Shown: positions 20,006-27,712 of the stretch, in pieces
Layout: every line of letters starts with the position of its first letter
Numbering within the stretch: the first letter of the stretch is position 1
Program-made: the position numbers and the translations under genes
Notes under the pieces: generated by a model
Told to the model about the DNA's origin: nothing
What the model saw: the letters and a program-made list of their open reading frames with translations, nothing else
Databases searched by the model: none
Source: Tsukamurella pseudospumae
GTDB taxonomy: Bacteria; Actinomycetota; Actinomycetes; Mycobacteriales; Mycobacteriaceae
Length of the DNA: 64,000 nt
Assembly (NCBI RefSeq): GCF_001575205.1
Contig: NZ_LSRE01000001.1
Span: 186,001-250,000 of the forward strand
Direction: 5' to 3'

Positions 20006-20799
20006 TGCTGGTGCGCAATCCGGCGGCGCGGGTCGCCGTCTGGGCGGTGTTCGCCCTCGTGCTGCTGGGTCTGGTGATCACCCCGATCGCCGTCACGGTG
20101 ATCACGGCGTTCAGCGCCGGCTGGACCTCGGTGCTGCCGTCGGCCCTGACGACGGCACACGTCGCGGACGTGTTCACACCCGAGAACGCCGCCAGCATCG
20201 GCGTCTCGGCACAGACGGCGATCCTCGCCTCGGCGGTCGCGGTCGTCGCGGGAACGTGGGCCGCGCTCGCGGTGCCGGGCCTGCCGGGCCGCGCGCGGGG
20301 CGTGGTCGACGCCTTCTTCCACCTGCCGGTCGCAGTGCCGTCGGTGGTCGTCGGCCTCGGCGTGCTGGTGGCCTTCTCTGCGCCGCCGATCGTGCTCGGC
20401 GGCACCCCGGCGATCGTGGTGCTCGTCCAGGCGATCCTCGTGTTCGCGTTCGCCTATTCGATGGTCTCCGCCGCGGTCTCGCAACTGGACCCGATGCTGG
20501 ACAAGGTGGGCGGCTCGCTCGGCGCCTCGCCGCTGCGCCTGCTGGTGACGGTGCGCCTGCCGCTGCTGGCTCCCTCGATCGCCGCGGCCGCCGGCCTGTC
20601 GGTGGCGCTGTGCATGGGTGAGCTCGGCGCGACGATCATGGTCTACCCGGCGTCCTGGCGCACTCTGCCCGTCACGGTGTTCACCCAGTCGGACCGCGGC
20701 GATCTGTTCGGCGCCGCCGCGAACACGATGTTCCTCGTGCTGGTCACCGTCGTCATCCTCGGTGTGCTGTCGGCGTTCCGGCGGCGCGGCCGGAACTGA
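20005..20799 (+). CDS. 2-aminoethylphosphonate ABC transporter, permease 2
   Basis: A 264-residue second permease with about six membrane helices. Its EAA loop reads LDKVGGSLGASPLRLLVTVRLP. The ATG shares one base with the previous stop (TGATG). PhnV-like by position, completing the transporter. Its 3' end overlaps the convergent LysR gene by 47 bp. Confidence 0.9.
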   Translation: MLVRNPAARVAVWAVFALVLLGLVITPIAVTVITAFSAGWTSVLPSALTTAHVADVFTPENAASIGVSAQTAILASAVAVVAGTWAALAVPGLPGRARGVVDAFFHLPVAVPSVVVGLGVLVAFSAPPIVLGGTPAIVVLVQAILVFAFAYSMVSAAVSQLDPMLDKVGGSLGASPLRLLVTVRLPLLAPSIAAAAGLSVALCMGELGATIMVYPASWRTLPVTVFTQSDRGDLFGAAANTMFLVLVTVVILGVLSAFRRRGRN

Positions 20800-21673
20800 C
20801 CGCGAGCAGCGTCTGCACCACCTCGCGCGGTGCGGCGTCCTTGCGCCGTACCGCGCGCAGGCGTCGATGCAGGTCCACGCCATCGGTGGGAACCTCGACG
20901 AGGCGACCGTCCCGGAGCTCCGCCGCGACGGCGAGTTCGCTGAGTACGGCGGCCCGGCCGCCCGCGGCGACCATGATCTTCACCGCGGCGTTGGTGCCGA
21001 GGGCCACCGACCTCGGGTTCGGGGCGAGCCCGACGCGGCGCAGGGCCGCCTCGAGGGCGTCACGCGTGCCGGCGCCCGGCTCGCGCGTGACGAGCGGAAG
21101 TTCCGCGAGTTCGGCCGCAGTCACGGGCCGATCGTCGCGGCGCCGGGTGAGCGCGTCGCCGGGCGCCGCCACGAGGAGCAGGCGGTCGGTCCGCACGGTC
21201 CGCGACGCGAGGTCGTCGGGCACCGTCGGCCCCTCGATGAAGCCCAGGTCCGCGACGTGGGCACGGACATCGGCGATCACCGCCGCGGAGTTGCCGACGG
21301 TGAGGTGCACCGGCTCGTCGGTGTGCTCCCGCAAGCGGGCGAGCCAGGCGGGCATGAGGTACTCGGCGATGGTCTGGCTGCAGGCGATCCGCACGGTGTG
21401 GTCGAAGCGGAGCGCCTCCGCCCCCGTCTGCAGGGCCGACATCGCGCTCACGACGGTGCGCGCCCACTCCGTGACGGCGGCCCCCTCGGGGGTGAGCTCC
21501 GCGCCGCGGGTGCGGCGGTCGAGCAGGTCGAGGCGGAGCTGTCGTTCGAGGTGGCGCAGCCGCGAGCTGGCGCTGGGTTGCGAGATCCCGCACTCGCGGG
21601 CCGCAGCCGAGATCGACCCGAGGTCCGCGACCGCTACGAGCAGGCGCAGTGATTCCACCGACGGCGTTTCCAT
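20753..21673 (-). CDS. LysR family transcriptional regulator
   Basis: A 306-residue LysR protein: N-terminal winged HTH (SLRLLVAVADLGSISAAARECGISQPSASSRLRHLERQL, about residues 8-46) and a periplasmic-binding-like effector domain starting near TVRIACSQTIAEYLMPAWL. It is divergent from the YeiH gene and probably controls it, as YeiE/CysL-type LysR proteins do. TAGACT lies 6 nt before the ATG without a ribosome binding site, so it looks leaderless. Its 3' end runs 47 bp into the permease gene on the other strand. Confidence 0.9.
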   Translation of the reverse strand: METPSVESLRLLVAVADLGSISAAARECGISQPSASSRLRHLERQLRLDLLDRRTRGAELTPEGAAVTEWARTVVSAMSALQTGAEALRFDHTVRIACSQTIAEYLMPAWLARLREHTDEPVHLTVGNSAAVIADVRAHVADLGFIEGPTVPDDLASRTVRTDRLLLVAAPGDALTRRRDDRPVTAAELAELPLVTREPGAGTRDALEAALRRVGLAPNPRSVALGTNAAVKIMVAAGGRAAVLSELAVAAELRDGRLVEVPTDGVDLHRRLRAVRRKDAAPREVVQTLLAVSSGRAAGTPTAHRG

Positions 21674-21679
21674 AGTGTC

Positions 21680-21714
21680 AGTCTATGGGTAGATAGCTGA
21701 TCCATAGCTACCGT
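21680..21714. promoter_or_regulatory. divergent lysR/yeiH promoter-operator region
   Basis: Two face-away leaderless promoters: TAGACT (minus strand, 21680-21685) for the LysR gene and TACCGT (plus strand, 21709-21714) for the YeiH gene. Between them lie short inverted elements (CTAT-N6-ATAG at about 21683 and ATAGCTGATCCATAGC near 21695), plausible LysR contacts. Confidence 0.5.
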
Positions 21715-21720
21715 CGGCCC

Positions 21721-22797
21721 GTGATCCCCGCGAGAGTTGCAGGCATGAGCACAGCCGCCGCACCGTCGGACACCCGGACCGCACCGCACTCCCGCCTGCG
21801 TCGCGCCGTCCCCGGCGCCGCGCTGGCGCTGGCCGTCGCCGCGGTCGCCACGGTCGTCGGTCGCGTGATCCCGGTGCTCGGCGCCCCCGTCGCGGCGGTC
21901 CTGCTCGGGGCCGCACTCGCGACCGCGCTGCGACCCGCCCGGCGGTGGCCCGGCACGGCGACCGGATTCGCGCTGACCGGCGGCGTCGCCCTGCAGGTCG
22001 CGGTCGTGCTGCTCGGGTCGCAGCTCTCGCTCGGACAGGCGTGGGCGGTCGGCCGGTCGTCGATCCCGGTGATGTTCGGGACCATGGCGGTCTGCTTCGG
22101 CGCCGCGGCCCTGTTCGGCAAGTGGCTCGGGATCGAGTCGACGCTCCGCACACTGCTGGGCGTGGGTACCGCCATTTGCGGAGCGTCGGCCATCGCGGCC
22201 GTCACGCCCGTGCTGCGCCCGAAGCCCTCCACGGTCGCGTACGCGCTGTCGACGGTGTTCGTCTTCAACGTCGCCGCAGTGCTCACGTTCCCGTGGCTCG
22301 GCCACATGCTGGACATGGGGCAGCACGCGTTCGGCGTCTTCGCGGGCACCGCGGTCAACGACACCTCGTCCGTGGTCGCCGCCGCCGTGACCTACGGCGA
22401 CGAGGCCACCCGTACCGCCGTGGTGGTCAAGCTGACCCGCGCGCTGATGATCGTTCCCGTGGTCCTGGTGCTCGCCTATGTCGTCGCACGCCGGCGTCCC
22501 ACGACCGCGGACGCGCCCCGCCCCCGGGCGACCAAGCTCGTCCCGTGGTTCCTCGTCGGCTTCGTCGCGCTCGCGGGCCTGAACTCGATCGTCCCGTTCC
22601 CCGCCGATCTGCGGTCGACCCTCGGGCTGGCCTCGACGCTGCTCATCACCTGGGCACTGGCCGCGATCGGGCTGTCGACGGACCTGAGCGCACTGCGCCG
22701 CACCGGGTGGACACCCCTGCTGTTCGGCGGGTTGCTGTGGATCACCGTGTCCGCCTCCAGCCTCGGTATCCAGGCTCTGACCACCGGGCTCCACTGA
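21721..22797 (+). CDS. YeiH family putative sulfate exporter
   Basis: A 358-residue membrane protein with about ten hydrophobic helices. The family signatures GTAICGASAIAA and GTAVNDTSSVVAAAV are present. YeiH proteins are annotated as sulfate exporters, but the substrate is poorly proven. The GTG at 21721 is chosen because TACCGT lies 6 nt upstream with no ribosome binding site; an ATG eight codons later (21745) is the alternative. It is divergent from its likely LysR regulator. Confidence 0.85.
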   Translation: MIPARVAGMSTAAAPSDTRTAPHSRLRRAVPGAALALAVAAVATVVGRVIPVLGAPVAAVLLGAALATALRPARRWPGTATGFALTGGVALQVAVVLLGSQLSLGQAWAVGRSSIPVMFGTMAVCFGAAALFGKWLGIESTLRTLLGVGTAICGASAIAAVTPVLRPKPSTVAYALSTVFVFNVAAVLTFPWLGHMLDMGQHAFGVFAGTAVNDTSSVVAAAVTYGDEATRTAVVVKLTRALMIVPVVLVLAYVVARRRPTTADAPRPRATKLVPWFLVGFVALAGLNSIVPFPADLRSTLGLASTLLITWALAAIGLSTDLSALRRTGWTPLLFGGLLWITVSASSLGIQALTTGLH

Positions 22798-22838
22798 TCC
22801 GCAAGCCGTGATCCTTGCGAGCGGTCGCCGCAAGGGTT

Positions 22839-22844
22839 TAGGCT
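22839..22844 (+). promoter_or_regulatory. -10 element of leaderless satD-like gene
   Basis: TAGGCT, 6 nt before the ATG at 22851. Just upstream, CGCAAG...CTTGCG at about 22801-22820 forms a small inverted repeat that may end yeiH transcription. Confidence 0.5.
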
Positions 22845-22850
22845 TGACAG

Positions 22851-23462
22851 ATGATCGTCATCACAGCGGACCAACAGGGCAGCCGGAAGGACGCCGATCG
22901 GGTCGACGGTGCGCGGGAGCTGCTCGGCCCGCTGCGCTGGCTCCGGTCGCCGGACCGCACGGCGGGCGACGAACTGCAAGCCGTCACCGACGACGCCGCC
23001 GTCGCGGTGGACGCCGCCCTCGCGCTCCTCGCGGACGGGCACTGGAGCGTCGGGATCGGGACCGGCCCCGTCGAGCTGCCACTCCCCGACCAGACCCGTG
23101 CGGGAAGGGGCCGCGCCTTCGAGGCGGCGCGCGCGGCGGTGGAGGCCGCCAAGGGCGTCGCCGTTCCCGTGCAGGTCAGAGGTGCCGACGGTGCCGCCGC
23201 CGGACGCGCCGAGGCGATCCTGTCAGTGCTCGGTCTTATCGTGGGCCGCAGATCACGGGAGGGGCAGGAGGTGACCGCGTTGCTGAACACGGGCATGTCG
23301 ATCACGGCCGCGGCGGCCGAGCTGGGCGTCTCGCGCCAGGCGGCGTCCCAGCGGGCGGCGGCGGCGGGCTGGTCGGTGGAGCCGGCGGGGCGCGCGCTGG
23401 CGGTCGAGTTGCTGGGCGCGGCCGACGTCGCGCCGGCCGCCGATCCGGGGGTCGCGCGATGA
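22851..23462 (+). CDS. SatD-like protein with C-terminal HTH
   Basis: A 203-residue protein. The N-terminal part (ITADQQGSRKDADR, GDELQAVTDDAAVAVDAAL, WSVGIGTGPVE) resembles SatD-type proteins. The C-terminal part (MSITAAAAELGVSRQAASQRAAAAGW, about residues 147-172) is a clear helix-turn-helix. Likely a small regulator. Its stop overlaps the ATG of the following membrane protein by 4 nt, so they act as a pair. Function unproven. Confidence 0.7.
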   Translation: MIVITADQQGSRKDADRVDGARELLGPLRWLRSPDRTAGDELQAVTDDAAVAVDAALALLADGHWSVGIGTGPVELPLPDQTRAGRGRAFEAARAAVEAAKGVAVPVQVRGADGAAAGRAEAILSVLGLIVGRRSREGQEVTALLNTGMSITAAAAELGVSRQAASQRAAAAGWSVEPAGRALAVELLGAADVAPAADPGVAR

Positions 23463-24028
23463 TCGCCCTCGTCGTCGTCCTGCTGGTCGCGGCCGCCGTC
23501 GCCGGAGTGCTCGCCGCGCGCCGCGGCACGGAGGGCGTCGCCGGCGTCGTGGCGGCGGCCGTCCCGGCGCTCTTCGTCGGGGCGGCCGCGGTCGTTGCGC
23601 TCGCGGCGCCCGCGGCCACCGGCTTCGGGCTCGCAGCCGCGCGCGTCGCGGCCGTCGTCGCCGCGATGGCGGGCGGCAGCGCCCTGGTGACCGCCGCGTT
23701 CACGCTCGCCGGTGCGACCGGCCGGAACACCCCGGATCCGGCACCGTCCGACGGCGACACCGAGGGCGAGCCGTCCGGCGGTGACCCCGTCCCCGAGCCG
23801 CCGCTGCGCGGCGGGCTCGCGATCGGCGTGCTCGAACGGGCCGCGATCGCGGTGTGCGTCCTCGCGAACTTCGCCGCGGGTCTCGCGGTGATCGTGGCCG
23901 CGAAGGGGCTGGCCCGCTACCCGGAGCTGCGTCATCCCGGCGCGGCCGAGCAGTTCATCATCGGCACCTTCGTCTCGGTGCTCTGGGCCGTGGCGTGCGC
24001 GGGGGTGGCCGTCGCCCTCGGGAGGTGA
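23459..24028 (+). CDS. membrane protein, four predicted helices
   Basis: A 189-residue membrane protein. Hydrophobic segments lie at about residues 2-20, 28-50, 58-88, 122-148 and 165-188. An acidic, Pro-rich loop (about 90-115) separates the halves. I recognise no family. It is translationally coupled to the SatD-like gene (ATGA). Confidence 0.7.
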   Translation: MIALVVVLLVAAAVAGVLAARRGTEGVAGVVAAAVPALFVGAAAVVALAAPAATGFGLAAARVAAVVAAMAGGSALVTAAFTLAGATGRNTPDPAPSDGDTEGEPSGGDPVPEPPLRGGLAIGVLERAAIAVCVLANFAAGLAVIVAAKGLARYPELRHPGAAEQFIIGTFVSVLWAVACAGVAVALGR

Positions 24029-24101
24029 CTCGTCCGCGCACGACGACATCCGGTCCCGGATCTCGGTCTCCGGAGACGATGCCCGCGTAGTCCGCGTCCC
24101 C

Positions 24102-24107
24102 TAGCGT
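24102..24107 (+). promoter_or_regulatory. -10 candidate for the SDR gene at 24150
   Basis: TAGCGT; transcription would start at about 24114. This puts the GTG at 24111 outside the message and favours the ATG at 24150, which has GGAGAT before it. Confidence 0.4.
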
Positions 24108-24149
24108 GAAGTGGACGCCCGGACACGCACGACCACGATGGAGATCGAC

Positions 24150-25022
24150 ATGCCCGCCTTCCCCACCCTCGACGGTCGCACCGTCTTCCTCACCGGCGCC
24201 GCGAGCGGGATCGGCGCGGCCGCCGCGCGGACCCTTGTCGCCGCCGGCGCGAACGTCGCCCTGGTCGATCTGCGGGCGCCCGAGGCGCTGGCCGCCGAGC
24301 TCGGCCCGCGGACCCTCGCCCTCGCGGGGGACGTGACCAGCTCCGACGATATGAACGCGGCGGTCGCGCGCACCCTCGACGCCTTCGGTGCGATCGACGT
24401 CTGCTTCGCCAACGCGGGCATCGCGGCGGCGCAGCCCACGACGATCCTCGCGTCCCCCGTCGACGAGTTCGAGCGGATCCTCGAGGTCGACCTCCTCGGC
24501 GTGTGGCGCACGGTGCGCGCCTGCCTGCCCCACGTCGTCGATGCCGGCGGCCACGTGCTCGTGACCGCGTCGATCTACGCCTTCTTCAACGGCGTCGCCA
24601 ACGCCCCGTACGCGATGTCCAAGGCGGCGGTCGAGGCCTTCGGCCGGGCGCTGCGCGCGGAGCTCGCCGGCACGGGCGCGACCGCGGGCGTGCTCTACCC
24701 GGGCTGGATCGCGACGCCGATCATCGAGGCCTCGCACCGGGCGGGCACACCGGCGAACGAGCTGGTCGAGCTCGCGAACCCCGGCCCGCTCGGGCGCACG
24801 ATCACGCCCGAGCGCCTGGCGCAGGACATCGTCCGCGGGATCACGGCGCGACGCGCTCGGATCGTCTCGCCGCGCCGCTGGGTGCCGCTGATGGTCGCGC
24901 GCGGACCGTTCGGCATGGTGATGGACGCCGTGATCGACCGGACCGGCCGGATCCAGAATCTGATCCGGCAGGTCGAGGACGAGGCCCGCGCGCTGCTGAC
25001 CCGTCCGGATCGCAGTCAGTAG
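24150..25022 (+). CDS. SDR family oxidoreductase
   Basis: A 290-residue classical SDR. Cofactor motif TGAASGIG near residues 13-20, an Asp after the second strand (LVDLR) that favours NAD(H), the NAG motif (CFANAGIA), catalytic Ser in VTASIYAF, and YAMSK. A C-terminal extension of about 50 residues (RRWVPLMVARGPFGMVMDAVI) may bind the membrane or substrate. ATG 24150 is preferred to the earlier GTG 24111 and ATG 24138. It converges with the SPFH gene with a 7-bp overlap. Confidence 0.85.
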   Translation: MPAFPTLDGRTVFLTGAASGIGAAAARTLVAAGANVALVDLRAPEALAAELGPRTLALAGDVTSSDDMNAAVARTLDAFGAIDVCFANAGIAAAQPTTILASPVDEFERILEVDLLGVWRTVRACLPHVVDAGGHVLVTASIYAFFNGVANAPYAMSKAAVEAFGRALRAELAGTGATAGVLYPGWIATPIIEASHRAGTPANELVELANPGPLGRTITPERLAQDIVRGITARRARIVSPRRWVPLMVARGPFGMVMDAVIDRTGRIQNLIRQVEDEARALLTRPDRSQ

Positions 25023-26281
25023 TCCCGCTGCGGCTCCTGCGCGTGCTGCGGCGGAGTGAGGCCCGGCTGCTGCACCTCGTACGGCGACTGCTGCCACTGC
25101 GCCGCGCTCTGCCCGAGCGGCAGCTGCGCGGTGGCGTCCGAGGGCTGCGCGACCTCCGCGTCCGGGACGGGTGCGGCGTTCTTCGTCGTCGGCGCGATCG
25201 GGGCGTCGGGCACCTCGTCCTTGGTGACCACGACGGGCGCCACCGGCTCCGGCGTCTCGAACCAGCCCGAGGTGTCGATGTCCGGGGCGGTCGCGGGCGC
25301 GTCCTCGGAGGGCTCGAACCGGAACACGCCATCGGAGCCCGGCGTGCCGAGGTTGCGCATGAACCCCTGCAGCGCGGCGTTGAAGTCGCTCGGCACCACC
25401 CACACCTTGTTCGCGTCGCCCTGCGCCATCTCGGGCAGGGTCTGCAGGTACTGGTAGGCGAGCAGCTCCGGCGTGGGGCGGCCGGACTTGATCGCCGAGA
25501 AGGTGGTCTCGATGGCCTTCGCCTCACCCTGCGCCTCGAGGTAGGCGGCGGCCCGTCGGCCCTCGGCGCGGAGGATCTCGGCCTGGCGATCGGCCTCCGC
25601 CGCGAGGATCGCCGCCTGCCGCTCGCCCTCGGCCAGCAGGATCCGGCTGGCCTTGTCACCCTCGGCCGACTTGATGGCCGCCTCCCGATGCCCCTCGGCG
25701 GAGAGGATGGTGGCGCGCTTCTCGCGGTCCGCCTTCATCTGCTTCTCCATCGACTCCTGGATCGACGGCGGCGGGAAGATCGACTTGAGCTCGACCCGCG
25801 CGACGCGCAGGCCCCAGCGGGACGTGGCCTCGTCGAGCACGCCGCGCAGCTGGCCGTTGATCTTCTCGCGCGAGGTCAGCGTCTCCTCGAGGGTCATGCC
25901 GCCGACAACGTTGCGCAGCGTGGTGGTGGTGATCTGCTCGACGCCGACCACGTAGTTGCTGATCTCGTACACCGCGGCCTCGGGGCGGGTCACCTGGAAG
26001 TACACGACGGTGTCGATGTTCACCGTGAGGTTGTCCTGCGTGATCACCGGCTGCGGCGGGAACGACACGACCTGCTCGCGCAGATCGACCCGGGCACGCA
26101 CCGTGTCGATGAACGGGATGAGCAGCGCCAGTTGGCCGGACACCGTCTTCGTGTACCGGCCGAGCCGCTCGATCACCGCCGCCTGCGCCTGCGGGACCAG
26201 CACCAGTGCCTTCACCAGCACCACGACCGCCGCGAGGATCAGTACGACGAGTACGACCAGCCCGATTCCTATGCCGTCCAT
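25016..26281 (-). CDS. SPFH/Band 7 domain membrane protein
   Basis: A 421-residue stomatin/prohibitin-like protein, orthologous by position to Rv1488. One N-terminal membrane segment (about residues 5-27), then the SPFH domain (VPQAQAAVIERLGRYTKTVSGQLALLIPFIDTV), a long Ala/Glu/Arg coiled coil (about 185-265), and a Pro/Ala-rich tail ending in YEVQQPGLTPPQ. Such proteins build membrane microdomain scaffolds and work with NfeD partners, the gene just upstream here. ATG 26281 has GGAGAGGAAG before it. Confidence 0.92.
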   Translation of the reverse strand: MDGIGIGLVVLVVLILAAVVVLVKALVLVPQAQAAVIERLGRYTKTVSGQLALLIPFIDTVRARVDLREQVVSFPPQPVITQDNLTVNIDTVVYFQVTRPEAAVYEISNYVVGVEQITTTTLRNVVGGMTLEETLTSREKINGQLRGVLDEATSRWGLRVARVELKSIFPPPSIQESMEKQMKADREKRATILSAEGHREAAIKSAEGDKASRILLAEGERQAAILAAEADRQAEILRAEGRRAAAYLEAQGEAKAIETTFSAIKSGRPTPELLAYQYLQTLPEMAQGDANKVWVVPSDFNAALQGFMRNLGTPGSDGVFRFEPSEDAPATAPDIDTSGWFETPEPVAPVVVTKDEVPDAPIAPTTKNAAPVPDAEVAQPSDATAQLPLGQSAAQWQQSPYEVQQPGLTPPQHAQEPQRDY

Positions 26282-26309
26282 GCCTCTTCCTCTCCGTTGT
26301 GGGTCTTCG

Positions 26310-26744
26310 TCAGCTGTCGACCACGATCGCCACGGCACCGTCGATCTCGACGATGGTGACCTCGACGCCGATCGGGATCGCAACCCCCTCGTACGGGGTG
26401 CGCGCCGACCATTCCTCGCCGCCGATCATCACCCGCCCGCCGTCGCCACCCGAGACGGCCTGCAGCACGCGGGCTTTCGTTCCGGGCAGCGATTCCAGGT
26501 ACGACGGCGCGTCGCCCCGCTTGCGCTCGACGTACCGCCGCAGCGGTGGGCGCACCAGCAGCAGGAACATGACCGACGACAGCGCGAACACCAGCCCCTG
26601 GGCCCACAGCGGCAGGTCGAACACGCTCGTGGCGCCGGCCGTGACGAGTGCGCCGCCGCCGAGCATGAGCAGAGTGAACTCGCCGGCCGCCGTTTCCGCC
26701 ACGGCCAGCAGGATCGCGCCGATCAGCCAGAGCGCCGCTGCCAT
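26310..26744 (-). CDS. NfeD family membrane protein
   Basis: A 144-residue protein with three or four N-terminal membrane helices (MAAALWLIGAILLAVAE..., FTLLMLGGGALVTA, LVFALSSVMFLLLV) and a C-terminal OB-fold domain (about residues 85-144: TKARVLQAVSGGDGGRVMIGGEEWSA). It is the usual partner of the SPFH protein encoded 28 bp downstream, and corresponds in position to Rv1487. Confidence 0.9.
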   Translation of the reverse strand: MAAALWLIGAILLAVAETAAGEFTLLMLGGGALVTAGATSVFDLPLWAQGLVFALSSVMFLLLVRPPLRRYVERKRGDAPSYLESLPGTKARVLQAVSGGDGGRVMIGGEEWSARTPYEGVAIPIGVEVTIVEIDGAVAIVVDS

Positions 26745-26791
26745 ACCTCGATCCTGCCAGAAACTCGGACGACCGCGGCGCACCTTTCGTG

Positions 26792-26806
26792 TTAGGTTTA
26801 CCTTAC
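26792..26806. promoter_or_regulatory. possible IdeR/DtxR-like iron box
   Basis: TTAGGTTTACCTTAC, an AT-rich near-palindrome (TTAGGT-TT-ACCTTA, one mismatch) in an otherwise GC-rich gap. It overlaps the best -10 region for the first alpha/beta hydrolase. It resembles the left half of the IdeR consensus only in part (11 of 19 positions), so the call is weak. Confidence 0.35.
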
Positions 26807-26826
26807 TAGTCGATGACGGGGGTCCG

Positions 26827-27699
26827 ATGCACACGCAGGGCGACAGCACCTTCCTGCCCACCCGCGACGGGCGCACACTCCACGCCGCGGTCCTACCAGG
26901 GTCGGTGGACGCGCCGATCGTGGTCTTCGAGGCCGGCGCGGCGGCGAGCCGGTCATCGTGGGCCGCGGTCCAACCCGCGGTCGGCGCGTTCACGGAGGCG
27001 GTCGCCTACGACCGATCCGGTCTGGGACGCAGCGCGCCGGACCCGGTGGCCCGCACGCTCGATCGCATGGCGGACGATCTGAACGATGTTCTCGACGGTG
27101 TCGGCGCGGACCGTCGGTTCGTCCTCGTCGGGCACAGTGCGGGCGGTCCGATCGTCCGGCTCGCGGCGTCCCGTCGGCCCGACCGCGTGGCGGGCCTCGT
27201 GCTGGTCGATCCGACGGACGAGGCCGCCGATGTGCTGTTCGGCACGCCGTTCCGCGTCCTCGAACAGGTCATGGTGCGGGTGGGATGGGTGCTGGCCCGC
27301 GTCGGCCTGCTCGAGCGGGTGTACGCGGGCCAGTTCGCCGACGCCCCGGCCGATGTCCGCGCGGACGCGCACCGCGAGGCCTTCACCCCCGGCGTGATGT
27401 CCACGCACCGCCGCCAGGCGGCGACCTTCCTGACCGAGCTGAAGTCCTGGCGGAGCGCCGCCCCCGATCTCGGCGACATCCCGGTCACCGTCATCTCGGG
27501 CGCCAAGGCCGGCGACGGCATGAACGCGTCGATGCGCGCCGCCGCCAATGCCTCCCACGCCGTGCGCGCCGCCGCGTCCCCGCACGGACGCCACGTGGTC
27601 GCGGAGAATTCCGCGCACAACGTGCCCCTCACGGACCCGGAGCTCATCGTCGAGGAGATCCGCCGGCTCGCGACCGCGACGCCCCCGCCGCGCGGGTAG
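26827..27699 (+). CDS. alpha/beta fold hydrolase (copy 1 of tandem pair)
   Basis: A 290-residue hydrolase. Oxyanion region VVFEAGAAASRSSW, nucleophile elbow GHSAGG (Ser near 105), acid region VISGAKAGDG, catalytic His in ENSAHNVPLTDPE. It closely resembles the next gene (same length, shared PHGRHV.AENS.HNVPLTDP block), so the two arose by tandem duplication. ATG has GGGGG upstream. Substrate unknown. Confidence 0.88.
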   Translation: MHTQGDSTFLPTRDGRTLHAAVLPGSVDAPIVVFEAGAAASRSSWAAVQPAVGAFTEAVAYDRSGLGRSAPDPVARTLDRMADDLNDVLDGVGADRRFVLVGHSAGGPIVRLAASRRPDRVAGLVLVDPTDEAADVLFGTPFRVLEQVMVRVGWVLARVGLLERVYAGQFADAPADVRADAHREAFTPGVMSTHRRQAATFLTELKSWRSAAPDLGDIPVTVISGAKAGDGMNASMRAAANASHAVRAAASPHGRHVVAENSAHNVPLTDPELIVEEIRRLATATPPPRG

Positions 27700-27700
27700 G

Positions 27701-27706
27701 TAGCGT
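27701..27706 (+). promoter_or_regulatory. -10 element for hydrolase copy 2
   Basis: TAGCGT immediately after the stop of copy 1, 6 nt before GTG 27713, so copy 2 probably has its own leaderless transcript. Confidence 0.45.
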
Positions 27707-27712
27707 GCAGCA

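Noticed and set aside
22801-22835. CCGCAAGGG repeats shared by the gaps at 14.25 and 22.83 kb as a mobile element
   Set aside because: The match is only about 9 bp and has no ends or target duplication.
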